Assembly: GCF_900114635.1 (NCBI RefSeq)
Contig: NZ_FOTQ01000001.1
Location: 1,240,001 to 1,304,000 of the forward strand
DNA length: 64,000 bases
DNA from: Shimia aestuarii
GTDB taxonomy: Bacteria > Pseudomonadota > Alphaproteobacteria > Rhodobacterales > Rhodobacteraceae
Reading direction: 5' to 3'
The notes under the pieces are model-generated. The model was not told where the DNA came from. It saw only the letters and a program-made list of their open reading frames with translations, and did no database searches. Every line of letters begins with the position of its first letter. Position 1 is the first letter of the stretch. Positions 1 through 9,187 of this stretch are shown in pieces. Both the position numbers and the translations under genes were made by a program.

Positions 1-938
1 TGATCGCAGAACGGCTTGGACCGGACGCCCAAGGCGCCGACGACGGCGCGCCTGCGCCCGAGGCGGCGCCTGCCCGCCGGTTTACGCATCTCGTGCCGAT
101 GCATCAGGGCGAAGGCGGCCAGAAAACGCCGTTTTTCCTTGTGGCAGGCATGTTTGGAAACGTTCTGAACCTGCGCCACCTTGCCCATCTGATCGGCACC
201 GATCGCCCTTTCTATGGGCTTCAGGCGCGCGGGCTGTTCGGTGACGAGGCCCCGCATGACACCCTTGTGCAGGCGGCGACAGACTACATAGCCGAGATGC
301 GGCAGGTGCAGCCACACGGCCCCTATCTTCTCGGTGGATTTTCGGGTGGCGGCATCACCGCCTATGAAATCGCGCGCCAGCTCGAGGCGGACGGCGAAAC
401 CGTTTCGCTGGTGGCCATGCTCGACACACCCCTGCCGGTGCGCCGCCCGTTGTCCCGCGCGGACCGGATGAAAATCCAGATGCAGGAGCTGAAGGCCAAG
501 GGCGCTGCCTATCCGCTGATCTGGGCGCGAAACCGGATCGCATGGGAGATCGGGAAACGACGCGCTCCCGAGGAAACCGGGCAAGAGGCGCAAGGCCAGC
601 AATTCCATGATGCCGAGATCGAATCCGCCTTCCTGCAGGCCGTCGGGCGCTACGAGATGCATGGCTGGGATGGCAATCTCGTGCTGTTCCGTCCTCCACT
701 GTCGGGCAAGTGGGACATGGGCGATGGCCGCCTTGTCGATCAGGACCGCGCCTATGTGTTCCATGACAATGACTGGGGCCAACACGTACCGGGCGTGCGC
801 GTTTTCGAGGTGCCGGGCGACCATGACAGCATGGTTCTCGAACCCAATGTGCGCGTGCTCGCCGCGCGCATGAAAAAGGTGATCGCCGAGGCCGAGAAAG
901 CCATGCCACCGGGCACGAGACGGGAGGCGGCCGAATGA
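1..938 (+). CDS. Megasynthase C-terminal thioesterase domain (5' truncated by window edge)
   Basis: The reading frame is open from the first bases, so the gene begins outside the window. After an Ala/Pro/Asp-rich linker comes a type I thioesterase (alpha/beta hydrolase) of the kind that releases or cyclises products from NRPS/PKS assembly lines. The nucleophile sits in GFSGGG (serine encoded near 345) and the catalytic histidine is in GDHDSMV near the C-terminus. The stop overlaps the next start (ATGA at 935), so it is translationally coupled to the glycosyltransferase and is the first visible member of a block reaching the phosphopantetheinyl transferase. A linker before the TE fits the end of a multidomain synthase, but the upstream domains cannot be seen, so PKS versus NRPS is open. 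A stand-alone type II TE is less likely because of the linker. Confidence 0.85.
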   Translation, partial: IAERLGPDAQGADDGAPAPEAAPARRFTHLVPMHQGEGGQKTPFFLVAGMFGNVLNLRHLAHLIGTDRPFYGLQARGLFGDEAPHDTLVQAATDYIAEMRQVQPHGPYLLGGFSGGGITAYEIARQLEADGETVSLVAMLDTPLPVRRPLSRADRMKIQMQELKAKGAAYPLIWARNRIAWEIGKRRAPEETGQEAQGQQFHDAEIESAFLQAVGRYEMHGWDGNLVLFRPPLSGKWDMGDGRLVDQDRAYVFHDNDWGQHVPGVRVFEVPGDHDSMVLEPNVRVLAARMKKVIAEAEKAMPPGTRREAAE

Positions 939-1960
939 AGAACCCGTCGCTGCTGACCATCATTCTGAACTACAAGACGCCCGAGATGACGCTTCAATCG
1001 GCCGAGGCTGCCCTGCGCGAGATGAAAGGGATCGACGGGCAGATCGTGGTTGTCGACAACGATAGCGGCGATGGGTCTTTCGAAACCATCCGGGCCGAGA
1101 TCATCCGGCGCGGGTGGCCTGCCGACCGAATCGAAGTGATCCGATCCGGGGAGAATGGTGGCTTTGGCGCGGGCAACAATTTTGGCATCCGGCACGGATT
1201 CGCCACGCGCATTTTCGATTTCGTCTATATCCTCAATTCGGACGCCTTTCCCGACCCGGGCAGCATTCGCACCCTTTTGGATCACATGTGCCACACCCCG
1301 GAAACCGGGCTCGCCGGGAGCTATATCCATGGCCCCGACGGCGATCCGCACCTGACCGCCTTTCGATTTCCGTCGATCTGGGGCGAGCTTGAAGGCGCGG
1401 CGCGCGTGGGCGCGGTGAGCAAGATGTTGGAAAAGCACATTGTTCCCCTGCCGATCCCGTCCGTTACGACGCGAGTCGACTGGCTGGCAGGTGCGTCGAT
1501 GATGATCCGGAGCAAGGTGCTCGAGCAGGTGGGCGCCTTTGACGAAACCTTTTTCCTCTATTTCGAAGAAACCGACCTTTGCCTGCGCGCTGCGCGTGCC
1601 GGGTGGTGCACCGATTATGTGCGCGCCAGCGAGGTGACACATATCGGGTCGGTTTCGACGGGCATGAAAACATGGACCCGGATGCCCCGCTACTGGTTCG
1701 ACAGCCGCCTTTACTATTTCCGGCGCAACCATGGCGGGCTCTATGCCGGGGCCGCAACGCTGGCCCATGTTGTCGGCGGCCTCATCTGGCGGCTGCGCCG
1801 CCTGATCGGCGGGAAACCCCGTCGTGATCCCGACTGGTTCCTGTGGGACCTGATCGTGCACTACTGCAAGTTCTCTCTCAAACACCTACCGCGCGAACGT
1901 AACCAAATACCCACTTTTGCCCTTTTACCTGATCCCGCACGCGGGGGAGAGATGCCATGA
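935..1960 (+). CDS. GT2-family glycosyltransferase (rhamnosyltransferase-like)
   Basis: A 341-residue GT-A glycosyltransferase that should transfer an activated sugar in the cytoplasm. The N-terminus shows ILNYKTPEMT, the nucleotide-binding VVDNDSGDGS, NGGFGAGNN, and a DXD-like NSDA at residues 101-104. WLAGASMMIRS and FFLYFEETDLCLRA are typical of the rhamnosyltransferase-like GT2 subgroup. The start overlaps the preceding stop by four bases and its own stop overlaps the NRPS start at 1957, so sugar transfer and peptide synthesis are encoded in one transcript. This suggests the peptide product is glycosylated or joined to a glycan. Donor and acceptor cannot be read from the sequence. Confidence 0.9.
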   Translation: MKNPSLLTIILNYKTPEMTLQSAEAALREMKGIDGQIVVVDNDSGDGSFETIRAEIIRRGWPADRIEVIRSGENGGFGAGNNFGIRHGFATRIFDFVYILNSDAFPDPGSIRTLLDHMCHTPETGLAGSYIHGPDGDPHLTAFRFPSIWGELEGAARVGAVSKMLEKHIVPLPIPSVTTRVDWLAGASMMIRSKVLEQVGAFDETFFLYFEETDLCLRAARAGWCTDYVRASEVTHIGSVSTGMKTWTRMPRYWFDSRLYYFRRNHGGLYAGAATLAHVVGGLIWRLRRLIGGKPRRDPDWFLWDLIVHYCKFSLKHLPRERNQIPTFALLPDPARGGEMP

Positions 1961-4900
1961 GCCTTGATACGATTTCCGCAAATGCCCCGATGTCTGCCGT
2001 TTTCATCGGCAACGAAAGCCTTCTGATTCAATGCGCGACCCTCTGGCGGGATACCGGCGGCGGGATTGCCGCCATCGTGACCCGTTCTCCCGAGATCGCG
2101 GACTGGGCCCAGGATGCCGGATTGCCTGTGATCTCTTCGGACGCCGCCCTCGTTTCGGAACTTGGGCGCCTGCGGTTCGACTGGTTGTTGTCGGTGGCCA
2201 ATCTCGACATGCTGCCCGAGGCGGTATTGCGCCTGCCTTCGCGGGGTGCGGTGAACTTTCACGACGGGCCGTTGCCGCGCTATGCGGGGCTGAATGCGCC
2301 GGTCTGGGCGCGCATCGCGCAGGAACCGCGCCACGGCATCACCTGGCACGTGATCGAACCCGGCGCCGACACGGGCGACATTCTCGTGCAGCGCATGTTC
2401 GACATAAGCCAGACCGACACGGCCCTCGCACTGAACACGAAATGCTATGCCGCCGCCATCGACAGCTTTCCCGAGGTTGTGCAGGCGCTTGCCGACGGAA
2501 TGCCGGCACGGCGCGCACAAGACATAAGCCAGCGCAGCTATTTCGGGCGCGCCCATATGCCGGATGGCGCCGGGCGGCTGGATTTCCGCCGCGATGCGCA
2601 GGAACTGGTCGCGCTGGTGCGGGCGCTGGATCATGGCGATTACTTCAACCCGATCACCGCGCCCAAGATTGTCGCGGGGGGGCGTGTGCTGCTGGTGCGT
2701 TCGGCGGAACTGGCCGAAAGTGCCGGACGCGGAGAACCGGGCGCGGTGCTGGCCGTGTCCGACGACAATGTAACCGTGGCCTGTGGACGGGGCGCAGTTG
2801 TGCTTTCGGGGCTGAGTGATCAGACCGGCACTGCCGAGCAACCCGCGCATATCCTGCGCATGGGTGAACGCCTGCCGATGGCAGACCGCGCCGCCGCCGA
2901 AGCGCTGGCGCAAACCATGGGAAGCGCGGCGAAATCCGAACCCTTCTGGCGCAAGCGGCTGGAAGGTTTCGTGCCCGCGACGCTGCCGCTGATTGGTGCG
3001 GCGGGCGACTTGCCCGACATGCGCCGTTTGCCGGTTAATCTCAAGGGCGCGGATGGTTTGGCCGCGCTGGTGCTCTGGGCGCTGCGCTCCGGCGCGCCTG
3101 AAACCTGTGACATCGCCTATCGCGGCGCCGACGCGCCCCATTCCGCCGGGTATCTCAACGACTGGGTGCCGCTGCGCATGGATGCCGCGCTGCTGCATGA
3201 TCCGGTGGATACGGCCCGTGCCGCAATCCGTACCGAGGCCGAAATCTGCGACAGGAATGGCAGCTTCGCCCGCGACCTGATCGCACGCGATCCGAAGCTG
3301 ACCGCGCCCGCGATGCCCGATCTGGCGATCTGTTGTGACACCGGGCATGGTCCGCTTGAAGGTGCGGCCCTGTCCTTTGTTCTGGCGGACGAGTCGGCAA
3401 CCCTGCACTATGATGCGGCGCGCGTGCCTTCCGAACATGCCGCGCGGCTCGTGGCGCGGTTGGAACTTCTGGCGGGCGCGATGGCTGACGAAGTCGCGGG
3501 CAAAGACCTGCCAATCCTGCCCGAGGCCGAACGTGCCGAGGTTCTGGAAAGCTGGAACGCGACCCAGACCGACTTTGATCCCGACTTCACCATGCAGGCC
3601 CAGTTCGAGGCGCAGGTGGCTAGGACGCCCGACGCCCCGGCACTGGTATTCGAGCATGACATCCTGAGCTACGCCGACCTGAACACGCGCGCCAACCGCG
3701 CCGCGCATGTGCTGCGCGACATGGGCGTGACGCGCGGCTCGCTCGTGGGGCTTTGTGCGCGGCGGTCGCCCGACCTCGTGGTCGGCGCGCTGGCGATCCT
3801 CAAGGCGGGCGGGGCCTATGTGCCGCTGGACCCGGCCTATCCGCAGGACCGGCTGGCGCATTACATTGCCGACTCGGGCTGCGGCGTGATTGTCTCGCAG
3901 GCAGCACTTGCCGCCGATCTTCCACCGCATCAGGCACAGTTGCTACAACTTGATACGGATATGCGCCTGAACATGGCGCCGGATGCAAATCCCGATCCGG
4001 TGAGCGCAGGCAGTGATCTGGCCTATCTGATTTACACATCTGGTTCGACCGGCACCCCGAAGGGCGTGATGGTGGAACATGGCAATGTGGCCAATTTCTT
4101 TGCCGGGATGGATGCGCGCATTCCCCATGCGGCGGGCGATACGTGGCTGGCCGTCACCTCGCTCAGCTTTGATATCTCGGTGCTCGAACTGTTCTGGACT
4201 TTGGCGCGCGGCTTCAAGCTGGTGTTGTCCGGTGACGAAACCTCGACCCAGATTTCCAATGGTCGCCTGCCCGCCGCTGCCGGGGGCATGGAATTCTCGA
4301 TCTATTACTGGGGCAATGATGACGGGGTCGGATCGAAGAAATACGAAACCCTGCTGGAAGGCGCAAAATTCGCCGACGCGCACGGGTTCTGCGCCGTCTG
4401 GACGCCCGAACGCCATTTCCACGCCTTTGGCGGCCCCTACCCCAACCCGGCGGTGACCGGCGCCGCCGTGGCCGCCGTGACCAAACAGATCGGCGTGCGC
4501 GCCGGGTCCTGTGTGACGCCGCTGCACCACACCGCCCGCGTGGCCGAGGAATGGGCCGTGATCGACAACCTGACCGACGGACGCGCGGGGCTTGCCATTG
4601 CTGCAGGCTGGCAACCGGATGACTTTGTGCTGCGCCCGGAAAACACGCCGCCGCGCAACCGGGATGTCATGTTCGAACAGCTGGAGGAGTTGCGCAAACT
4701 CTGGCGCGGCGAAGAGGTGGAGTTTGCCCGCAAGGATGGCAGCAAGCATTCCGTTCTGACCCAACCGCGCCCCGTGTCCAAGGAACTGCCTGTCTGGGTG
4801 ACAACCGCGGGCAACCCGGAAACATGGAAAGACGCCGGGCGGCGCGGCTGCAATGTGCTGACCCACCTGTTGGGCCAGAGCGTTGACGAAGTGGGCGCCA

Positions 4901-6615
4901 AGATCGCGCTGTATCACGATGCGCTGCGCGAGGCCGGGCACAACCCGGATGACTTCACCGTCACGCTGATGCTGCACAGCTTTTTGGCCGAGGATCGCGA
5001 CACCGCGCGCGAGATTGCCCGCGAGCCGATGAAGGATTACCTGCGCAGTGCTGCCGGGCTCATCAAGTCCTACGCCTGGGCCTTCCCGGCTTTCAAACGG
5101 CCCAAGGGCGTGGACAACGCTTTTGAGCTCGACCTTGGCATCCTGTCGCCAGAGGAACTCGAGGAAATTCTCGACTTTGCCTTCCTGCGCTATTTCGAAG
5201 ACAGCGGCCTCTTTGGCACGGTCGAAGACGCGCTCGACCGGGTGGAGCAGGTCAAGCGCATCGGTGTGACCGAGATTGCCTGCCTGATCGACTATGGCAT
5301 TGCACCGGCAGATGTGTTGCAGGGGCTGCGCCCGCTGGCCGAGGTGCTCAAACGCGCCAACGAGGGCGGCGAACTGGACCCGTCCGACACCTCGATCGCG
5401 GCGCAGATGCTGCGTCACGAGGTCAGCCACCTGCAATGCACCCCGTCCATGGCGCGCATGATCGCCATGAACGACGAGGCCCGTTTTGCCCTTGGCGGCG
5501 TGAAACACCTGATGATCGGGGGCGAAGCGCTATCGGGCGCGCTGGTCTCGGACCTGAACGCCGCCACGCGGGCCGAGGTGCAGAACATGTACGGGCCCAC
5601 GGAAACGACGATCTGGTCCACCTCGGCTTTGACCGATGCATCCGAGGGGGTCGCCAATATCGGCACACCCATCGTCAATACGCAAGCGTATGTTCTGGAC
5701 GACGCGGGACGCCCCGTTCCGATCGGGGTTCCGGGCGAACTCCATATCGGGGGGGAAGGCGTCACGCGCGGCTATTGGCAGCGCGAGGAAATGACCGCCG
5801 ACAGGTTCGTCGCCAACCCATTCGGTGAAGGGCGGCTTTACCGGACCGGGGATCTGGTGCGCTGGCGCGCTGACGGCAAACTCGATTTCCTTGGGCGGGC
5901 CGACCATCAGGTCAAGCTGCGCGGTTATCGGATTGAGCTGGGCGAGATCGAAACCCGGCTGGAAGAGATGACCGGCATCGATCAGGCGGTGGTGATCGCC
6001 CGCGAAGACACGCCCGGCGACGTGCGGCTTGTGGCCTATCTGCGCGGAGCGTCGGTGCCTGCGGACGCAGATATCCGTGCCGCGCTGCGCACAACCCTGC
6101 CCGAGTTCATGCGGCCCCAGCACTATGTCACGCTTGAAAGCTTCCCGTTGACGCCCAACAAGAAGGTGGATCGCAAGGCGCTGCCCGCACCCGAGGCGAC
6201 CCGCAAGCTGTCGGTGCCTGAACCCAAGGCGGCCCCCGTGGTCGCCGCCACCGCCACCAACAGCGATCTCGCGCAGGTAGTGGCGGATGTCTGGGCGCAT
6301 GTGCTGGGCGTGGGGCAGGTTTCGGCAACCGACAATTTCTTTGATCTTGGCGGACATTCTTTGCTGGCAGTACAGGCGCATCGCGAGATCAAGGCGCAAA
6401 TCGGCGTTGACAGGCTGACCATCACCGACATTTTCCGCTTCCCGGTTCTGGGTGCGCTTGTCGGACGTCTCGAAGAGCTGACCGGCGGCGCCCGACCGAC
6501 CGGCACCCCTGAAACTGCTCCGGCCGAGGAAGTGGCAGAACGCGCCACCGATCGCGCCGAGGCCATGTCGAAGCGGCGCGCCATGCGAGCACGGCGCCGG
6601 GCAGTTGCCAAATGA
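1957..6615 (+). CDS. Hybrid NRPS: formyltransferase - degenerate condensation - adenylation interrupted by luciferase-like monooxygenase - carrier protein
   Basis: A 1552-residue protein. Residues 1-310 are a methionyl-tRNA/sugar-formyltransferase fold with the expected N100, H102 and D138, implying N10-formyl-tetrahydrofolate as donor. Residues about 330-530 resemble the C-terminal half of a condensation domain with no HHxxxDG motif. The adenylation domain starts near 545 (YTSGSTGTPKG at 693-704, FDIS near 738), is interrupted at about 778-1130 by a bacterial luciferase-like FMN monooxygenase (MupA/Atu3671 type), and resumes with MYGPTETT (Y1212), RIELGEIE and KKVDRK. The carrier protein carries GGHSLLAVQ with the phosphopantetheine serine at 1468. 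There is no TE; the next gene is the activating PPTase. Such interrupted adenylation domains are a known family, but the product is not. I infer formylation and oxidation of a carrier-bound amino acid. Confidence 0.9.
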   Translation: MSLDTISANAPMSAVFIGNESLLIQCATLWRDTGGGIAAIVTRSPEIADWAQDAGLPVISSDAALVSELGRLRFDWLLSVANLDMLPEAVLRLPSRGAVNFHDGPLPRYAGLNAPVWARIAQEPRHGITWHVIEPGADTGDILVQRMFDISQTDTALALNTKCYAAAIDSFPEVVQALADGMPARRAQDISQRSYFGRAHMPDGAGRLDFRRDAQELVALVRALDHGDYFNPITAPKIVAGGRVLLVRSAELAESAGRGEPGAVLAVSDDNVTVACGRGAVVLSGLSDQTGTAEQPAHILRMGERLPMADRAAAEALAQTMGSAAKSEPFWRKRLEGFVPATLPLIGAAGDLPDMRRLPVNLKGADGLAALVLWALRSGAPETCDIAYRGADAPHSAGYLNDWVPLRMDAALLHDPVDTARAAIRTEAEICDRNGSFARDLIARDPKLTAPAMPDLAICCDTGHGPLEGAALSFVLADESATLHYDAARVPSEHAARLVARLELLAGAMADEVAGKDLPILPEAERAEVLESWNATQTDFDPDFTMQAQFEAQVARTPDAPALVFEHDILSYADLNTRANRAAHVLRDMGVTRGSLVGLCARRSPDLVVGALAILKAGGAYVPLDPAYPQDRLAHYIADSGCGVIVSQAALAADLPPHQAQLLQLDTDMRLNMAPDANPDPVSAGSDLAYLIYTSGSTGTPKGVMVEHGNVANFFAGMDARIPHAAGDTWLAVTSLSFDISVLELFWTLARGFKLVLSGDETSTQISNGRLPAAAGGMEFSIYYWGNDDGVGSKKYETLLEGAKFADAHGFCAVWTPERHFHAFGGPYPNPAVTGAAVAAVTKQIGVRAGSCVTPLHHTARVAEEWAVIDNLTDGRAGLAIAAGWQPDDFVLRPENTPPRNRDVMFEQLEELRKLWRGEEVEFARKDGSKHSVLTQPRPVSKELPVWVTTAGNPETWKDAGRRGCNVLTHLLGQSVDEVGAKIALYHDALREAGHNPDDFTVTLMLHSFLAEDRDTAREIAREPMKDYLRSAAGLIKSYAWAFPAFKRPKGVDNAFELDLGILSPEELEEILDFAFLRYFEDSGLFGTVEDALDRVEQVKRIGVTEIACLIDYGIAPADVLQGLRPLAEVLKRANEGGELDPSDTSIAAQMLRHEVSHLQCTPSMARMIAMNDEARFALGGVKHLMIGGEALSGALVSDLNAATRAEVQNMYGPTETTIWSTSALTDASEGVANIGTPIVNTQAYVLDDAGRPVPIGVPGELHIGGEGVTRGYWQREEMTADRFVANPFGEGRLYRTGDLVRWRADGKLDFLGRADHQVKLRGYRIELGEIETRLEEMTGIDQAVVIAREDTPGDVRLVAYLRGASVPADADIRAALRTTLPEFMRPQHYVTLESFPLTPNKKVDRKALPAPEATRKLSVPEPKAAPVVAATATNSDLAQVVADVWAHVLGVGQVSATDNFFDLGGHSLLAVQAHREIKAQIGVDRLTITDIFRFPVLGALVGRLEELTGGARPTGTPETAPAEEVAERATDRAEAMSKRRAMRARRRAVAK

Positions 6616-7343
6616 TCCTGAACAACAACCACCTGAACCAACTGATCGAGCGCGGCATTTCCTGGGCGCCGGAGGGTGTTGGGATCGCAGTTACTGATCC
6701 GACCCTGCCCGCCTACCCGGTCTGGCCCCAAGAGGCCCCGGCGATTGCCCGCGCTATTCCGGCCCGGCGGCGCGAGTTCGCAGCAGGGCGCCATGCCGCG
6801 CGGCGCGCTATGGGATTGATCGGGGTCGCGCCCCGCGCGTTGCCCGGCGGTCAGAACCGTGCGCCGCAATGGCCCGCCGGGCTAACCGGATCCATCAGCC
6901 ATGACGCCACGAGCTGTATCGCCCTGGTCACCCGGACCGACAGGTTTCGCGCGCTTGGCGTGGACGTCGAGCCGGACGCCCCTCTGCCCGAAGATCTCGT
7001 GCCGGAAATCTGTGTTTCAGCGGAACGCGCATGGCTTGAGACACAGCCCGTAGTGTCGCGTTACATGCTTGCGCGCAAGATTTTCTGCGCCAAGGAAGCC
7101 CTCTACAAGGCCCAGTTCCCGTTGACCCGCCTGCTTTTTGGTTTCGATGCCGTGCAGGTATTTCTGGATCCCGGACAGGACACCTTTACCGCCGTATTCC
7201 TGCGCACCGTCGGTCCCATCCGGGCAGGCAGCCGCCTGTCAGGCAGGGTCGGAAGCGCCGGCGGGCATGTGCTGGCCATGGTGTCGCTGGGGGTGCAAAA
7301 CGGTTCACAAAACGCGGATTTCCCTGTTTCGGCCATTGGATAA
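6612..7343 (+). CDS. 4'-phosphopantetheinyl transferase, EntD/Sfp type
   Basis: A 243-residue PPTase that moves 4'-phosphopantetheine from CoA to carrier-protein serines. The EntD-like layout is visible: a RRREFAAGRHAARRA region, the TGSISHD stretch, the Mg-binding GVDVEPDAPL, and the KIFCAKEALYK signature. The ATG overlaps the NRPS stop (ATGA), so it should be made together with its likely substrate, Ser1468 of the upstream synthase, and with the TE-bearing synthase at the left edge. About 240 residues is normal for the EntD group. A weak hairpin lies between this gene and the next one at 7349-7371. Confidence 0.92.
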   Translation: MILNNNHLNQLIERGISWAPEGVGIAVTDPTLPAYPVWPQEAPAIARAIPARRREFAAGRHAARRAMGLIGVAPRALPGGQNRAPQWPAGLTGSISHDATSCIALVTRTDRFRALGVDVEPDAPLPEDLVPEICVSAERAWLETQPVVSRYMLARKIFCAKEALYKAQFPLTRLLFGFDAVQVFLDPGQDTFTAVFLRTVGPIRAGSRLSGRVGSAGGHVLAMVSLGVQNGSQNADFPVSAIG

Positions 7344-7417
7344 CCACATTCCCGCGCCACATTGACGGGAACAGAGCGTAAATAACGAGTCGCGCCACCG
7401 ACTATTGAGGACCGGGC

Positions 7418-8686
7418 ATGGACAAGATCCAGACACTTGGCGAAGTGCTGAGCATGCTCCGCAGGAGATTTTTTCTGTGGGCGTCGGTCATTGCGCTCGG
7501 CGTCCTTGTCTCTCTGACCTATGCGCTGAGCCTGCCACGCGAATACGAAACCTCTGCCACGATCCAGATCGAACAGCCCTCGATCCAGACCGGCGAAAGC
7601 TCTTCAGGGTCGATCAATGCGTCGATGCTGCAGAAACTGCAGATCGTCGAACAGCGCGTGATGGCGCGGGACAACCTTCTGACCATCATCAACAAATACG
7701 GTCTGTATCCGGGGCTGGCCGACGCGCAGAAGGTCGAACTTCTGCGGCGTTCGGCGCGTGTGCATCACATCACCAACCCGGATTTCCGCTGGCGTCAGGA
7801 TATCAGCCCCTCGGCCCTGTTGGTTACCGTGCGCATGAACGATCCCGTTCTGGCCGCCAACGTCGCCAATGAGTTGGTCAACAACGTGCTGGCCGAGGAA
7901 GAGGCACGCCGTACCGCCCGCGTGCGCGAAACGCTGGCGTTCTTCGACGGCGAAGAGCGCCGGATCGGCGCAGCAATCTCGGTTCTTGAAGAACAGATCG
8001 CAGAGTTCAAACGCCGCAACGACGTGCTGTTGCCCGGCGGTCTCGAGGCTCTGCAAACCCGCTTGTCCAACCTTCAGCAATTGCAGCTTGAAGTCTCGCG
8101 CCAGATCGTTGCCTTGACAGAGATCGGCACCGGGTCGGAAAACTCGGTGCGGGCCCAGCGTGTGCGCCGGCTTGAGGAAGAGCGCGACGTCTACCAGGAC
8201 GAAATCAACCGCATCGTCGCCCAGATCCGCGCCCTTCCCGGCATGGAACAGCAATTGTCCAAGCTGCAACGCCAGCTGCGCACGCTCGAAGACCAGTTCG
8301 CCGCGATCACAGTTGGCAAGTCCGAGGCGGAAATGAACCAGATGCTTGAAGCCAACAGCCAGTCCAACAGCTTTGCGGTTCTCGAAAAGGCGTTGCCGCC
8401 AGATTGGCCGATTGCGCCGTCACGCAAGAAAATCCTGGCCATGGGCGGACTGCTGAGCGGCGTGGTTGCGCTGGTTCTCGTTTTCCTTGCCGAGCTGCGC
8501 AGCCCGAAGATCTGGACGCGCTCGCAGCTTGAACGCCAGTTGGGCATGCGCGCGGTCGTGGCGATCCCCGTAATCGAAAGCAAACCAGAGCGCCGCAAGC
8601 GCTTTGTCAAAGCAGGATTGACCCTCACTGCGTTCGCAACCATGGTCGCCGCCCTTGCCGGGGTCATCCTGAAATTTGGACGCTAA
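7418..8686 (+). CDS. Wzz/GumC-type polysaccharide chain-length / co-polymerase protein
   Basis: A 422-residue inner-membrane protein. A short cytoplasmic start is followed by a membrane segment (about 17-38) and the Wzz-type sequence REYETSATIQIEQP. A long periplasmic coiled coil (about 165-300, rich in LEEQIAEFK and LSNLQQLQLEV heptads) follows, then membrane segments near 344-366 and 398-420. This is the PCP-2 architecture without an attached tyrosine kinase; the kinase-like partner is probably the separate CpsD-like gene at 23805. The role is control of polymer length and export. The start has GAGG upstream, and the 74-bp gap from the PPTase holds only a weak hairpin, so readthrough is possible. 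Confidence 0.88.
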   Translation: MDKIQTLGEVLSMLRRRFFLWASVIALGVLVSLTYALSLPREYETSATIQIEQPSIQTGESSSGSINASMLQKLQIVEQRVMARDNLLTIINKYGLYPGLADAQKVELLRRSARVHHITNPDFRWRQDISPSALLVTVRMNDPVLAANVANELVNNVLAEEEARRTARVRETLAFFDGEERRIGAAISVLEEQIAEFKRRNDVLLPGGLEALQTRLSNLQQLQLEVSRQIVALTEIGTGSENSVRAQRVRRLEEERDVYQDEINRIVAQIRALPGMEQQLSKLQRQLRTLEDQFAAITVGKSEAEMNQMLEANSQSNSFAVLEKALPPDWPIAPSRKKILAMGGLLSGVVALVLVFLAELRSPKIWTRSQLERQLGMRAVVAIPVIESKPERRKRFVKAGLTLTAFATMVAALAGVILKFGR

Positions 8687-9187
8687 GGCGCCACAATTCC
8701 GACGCAATTTGACGCGCGGATACATGAACTCCCCGAATCACTGCACACGTCCCGGCCAGCGGGGGACGCAATCCCGCCAGCCGCAGGAAACAATCTCGCA
8801 GACGAAGCGTGGACTATTTCTAAAACATGAATATTAGCGCGTGCTTTTGAGGCAGTTTTTTCGGCAATTTGGTCGCGCCCACAAATTGCCACAATTCAAT
8901 CCGTTATTTTTCAGATACTTAGGGGAATATTCGAAAAATATATCGTAGATTTAAAAGAGAATGTGTCTAATCTATGTCCTTGGGTGGGCGCTTCTTGGAT
9001 AGGAGCACTTAAGAAACTGAGTCACGACTGCTCGCGTGGACAAGCCCCTGCTGCCGGGGCGATTTCTGGAACAGTCACGGTCTGAACGACTGCACGCCTT
9101 TTGGGCGCGCGTTGGTTGCTTTTGGCCTGCTGAAATGACGGACCGGTTTCCCAAGCTGCACATCCAGGTTTTGTGGGGAAGAAGCCA
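8687..9187. promoter_or_regulatory. Long AT-rich intergenic control region before the ExoY-like gene
   Basis: About 500 bases with no convincing gene in any frame. Its centre (about 8810-8975) is far richer in A/T than the surroundings and contains a 9-bp perfect inverted repeat at 8863-8890, followed by an A/T stretch around 8900-8960 (GAATATTCGAAAAATATAT). The position, between the chain-length gene and the initiating transferase, suggests a regulated promoter for the downstream exopolysaccharide genes. No -35/-10 pair can be assigned with confidence. A small RNA or untranslated leader is also possible for 8980-9180. Confidence 0.5.
8863..8890. promoter_or_regulatory. Inverted repeat, candidate operator
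   Basis: GGCAATTTG (8863-8871) and CAAATTGCC (8882-8890) are perfect reverse complements separated by 10 bases, set in an A/T-rich stretch about 300 bp before the ExoY-like start. A/T-rich dyads like this commonly bind dimeric regulators. No T-run follows, so it does not look like a terminator. The cognate regulator is not evident in the window. Confidence 0.5.

Noticed and set aside
1861..5508. Two long minus-strand open frames (689 and 521 codons) under the NRPS gene
   Set aside because: They are antisense to a gene with complete domain motifs, are rich in Arg/His/Gly/Gln, match no family and have no ribosome-binding site; they are by-products of high GC content.
7349..7371. Terminator between the PPTase and Wzz-like genes
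   Set aside because: TTCCCG/CGGGAA is only a 6-bp stem with an 11-base loop and no T-run, so it is too weak to call.
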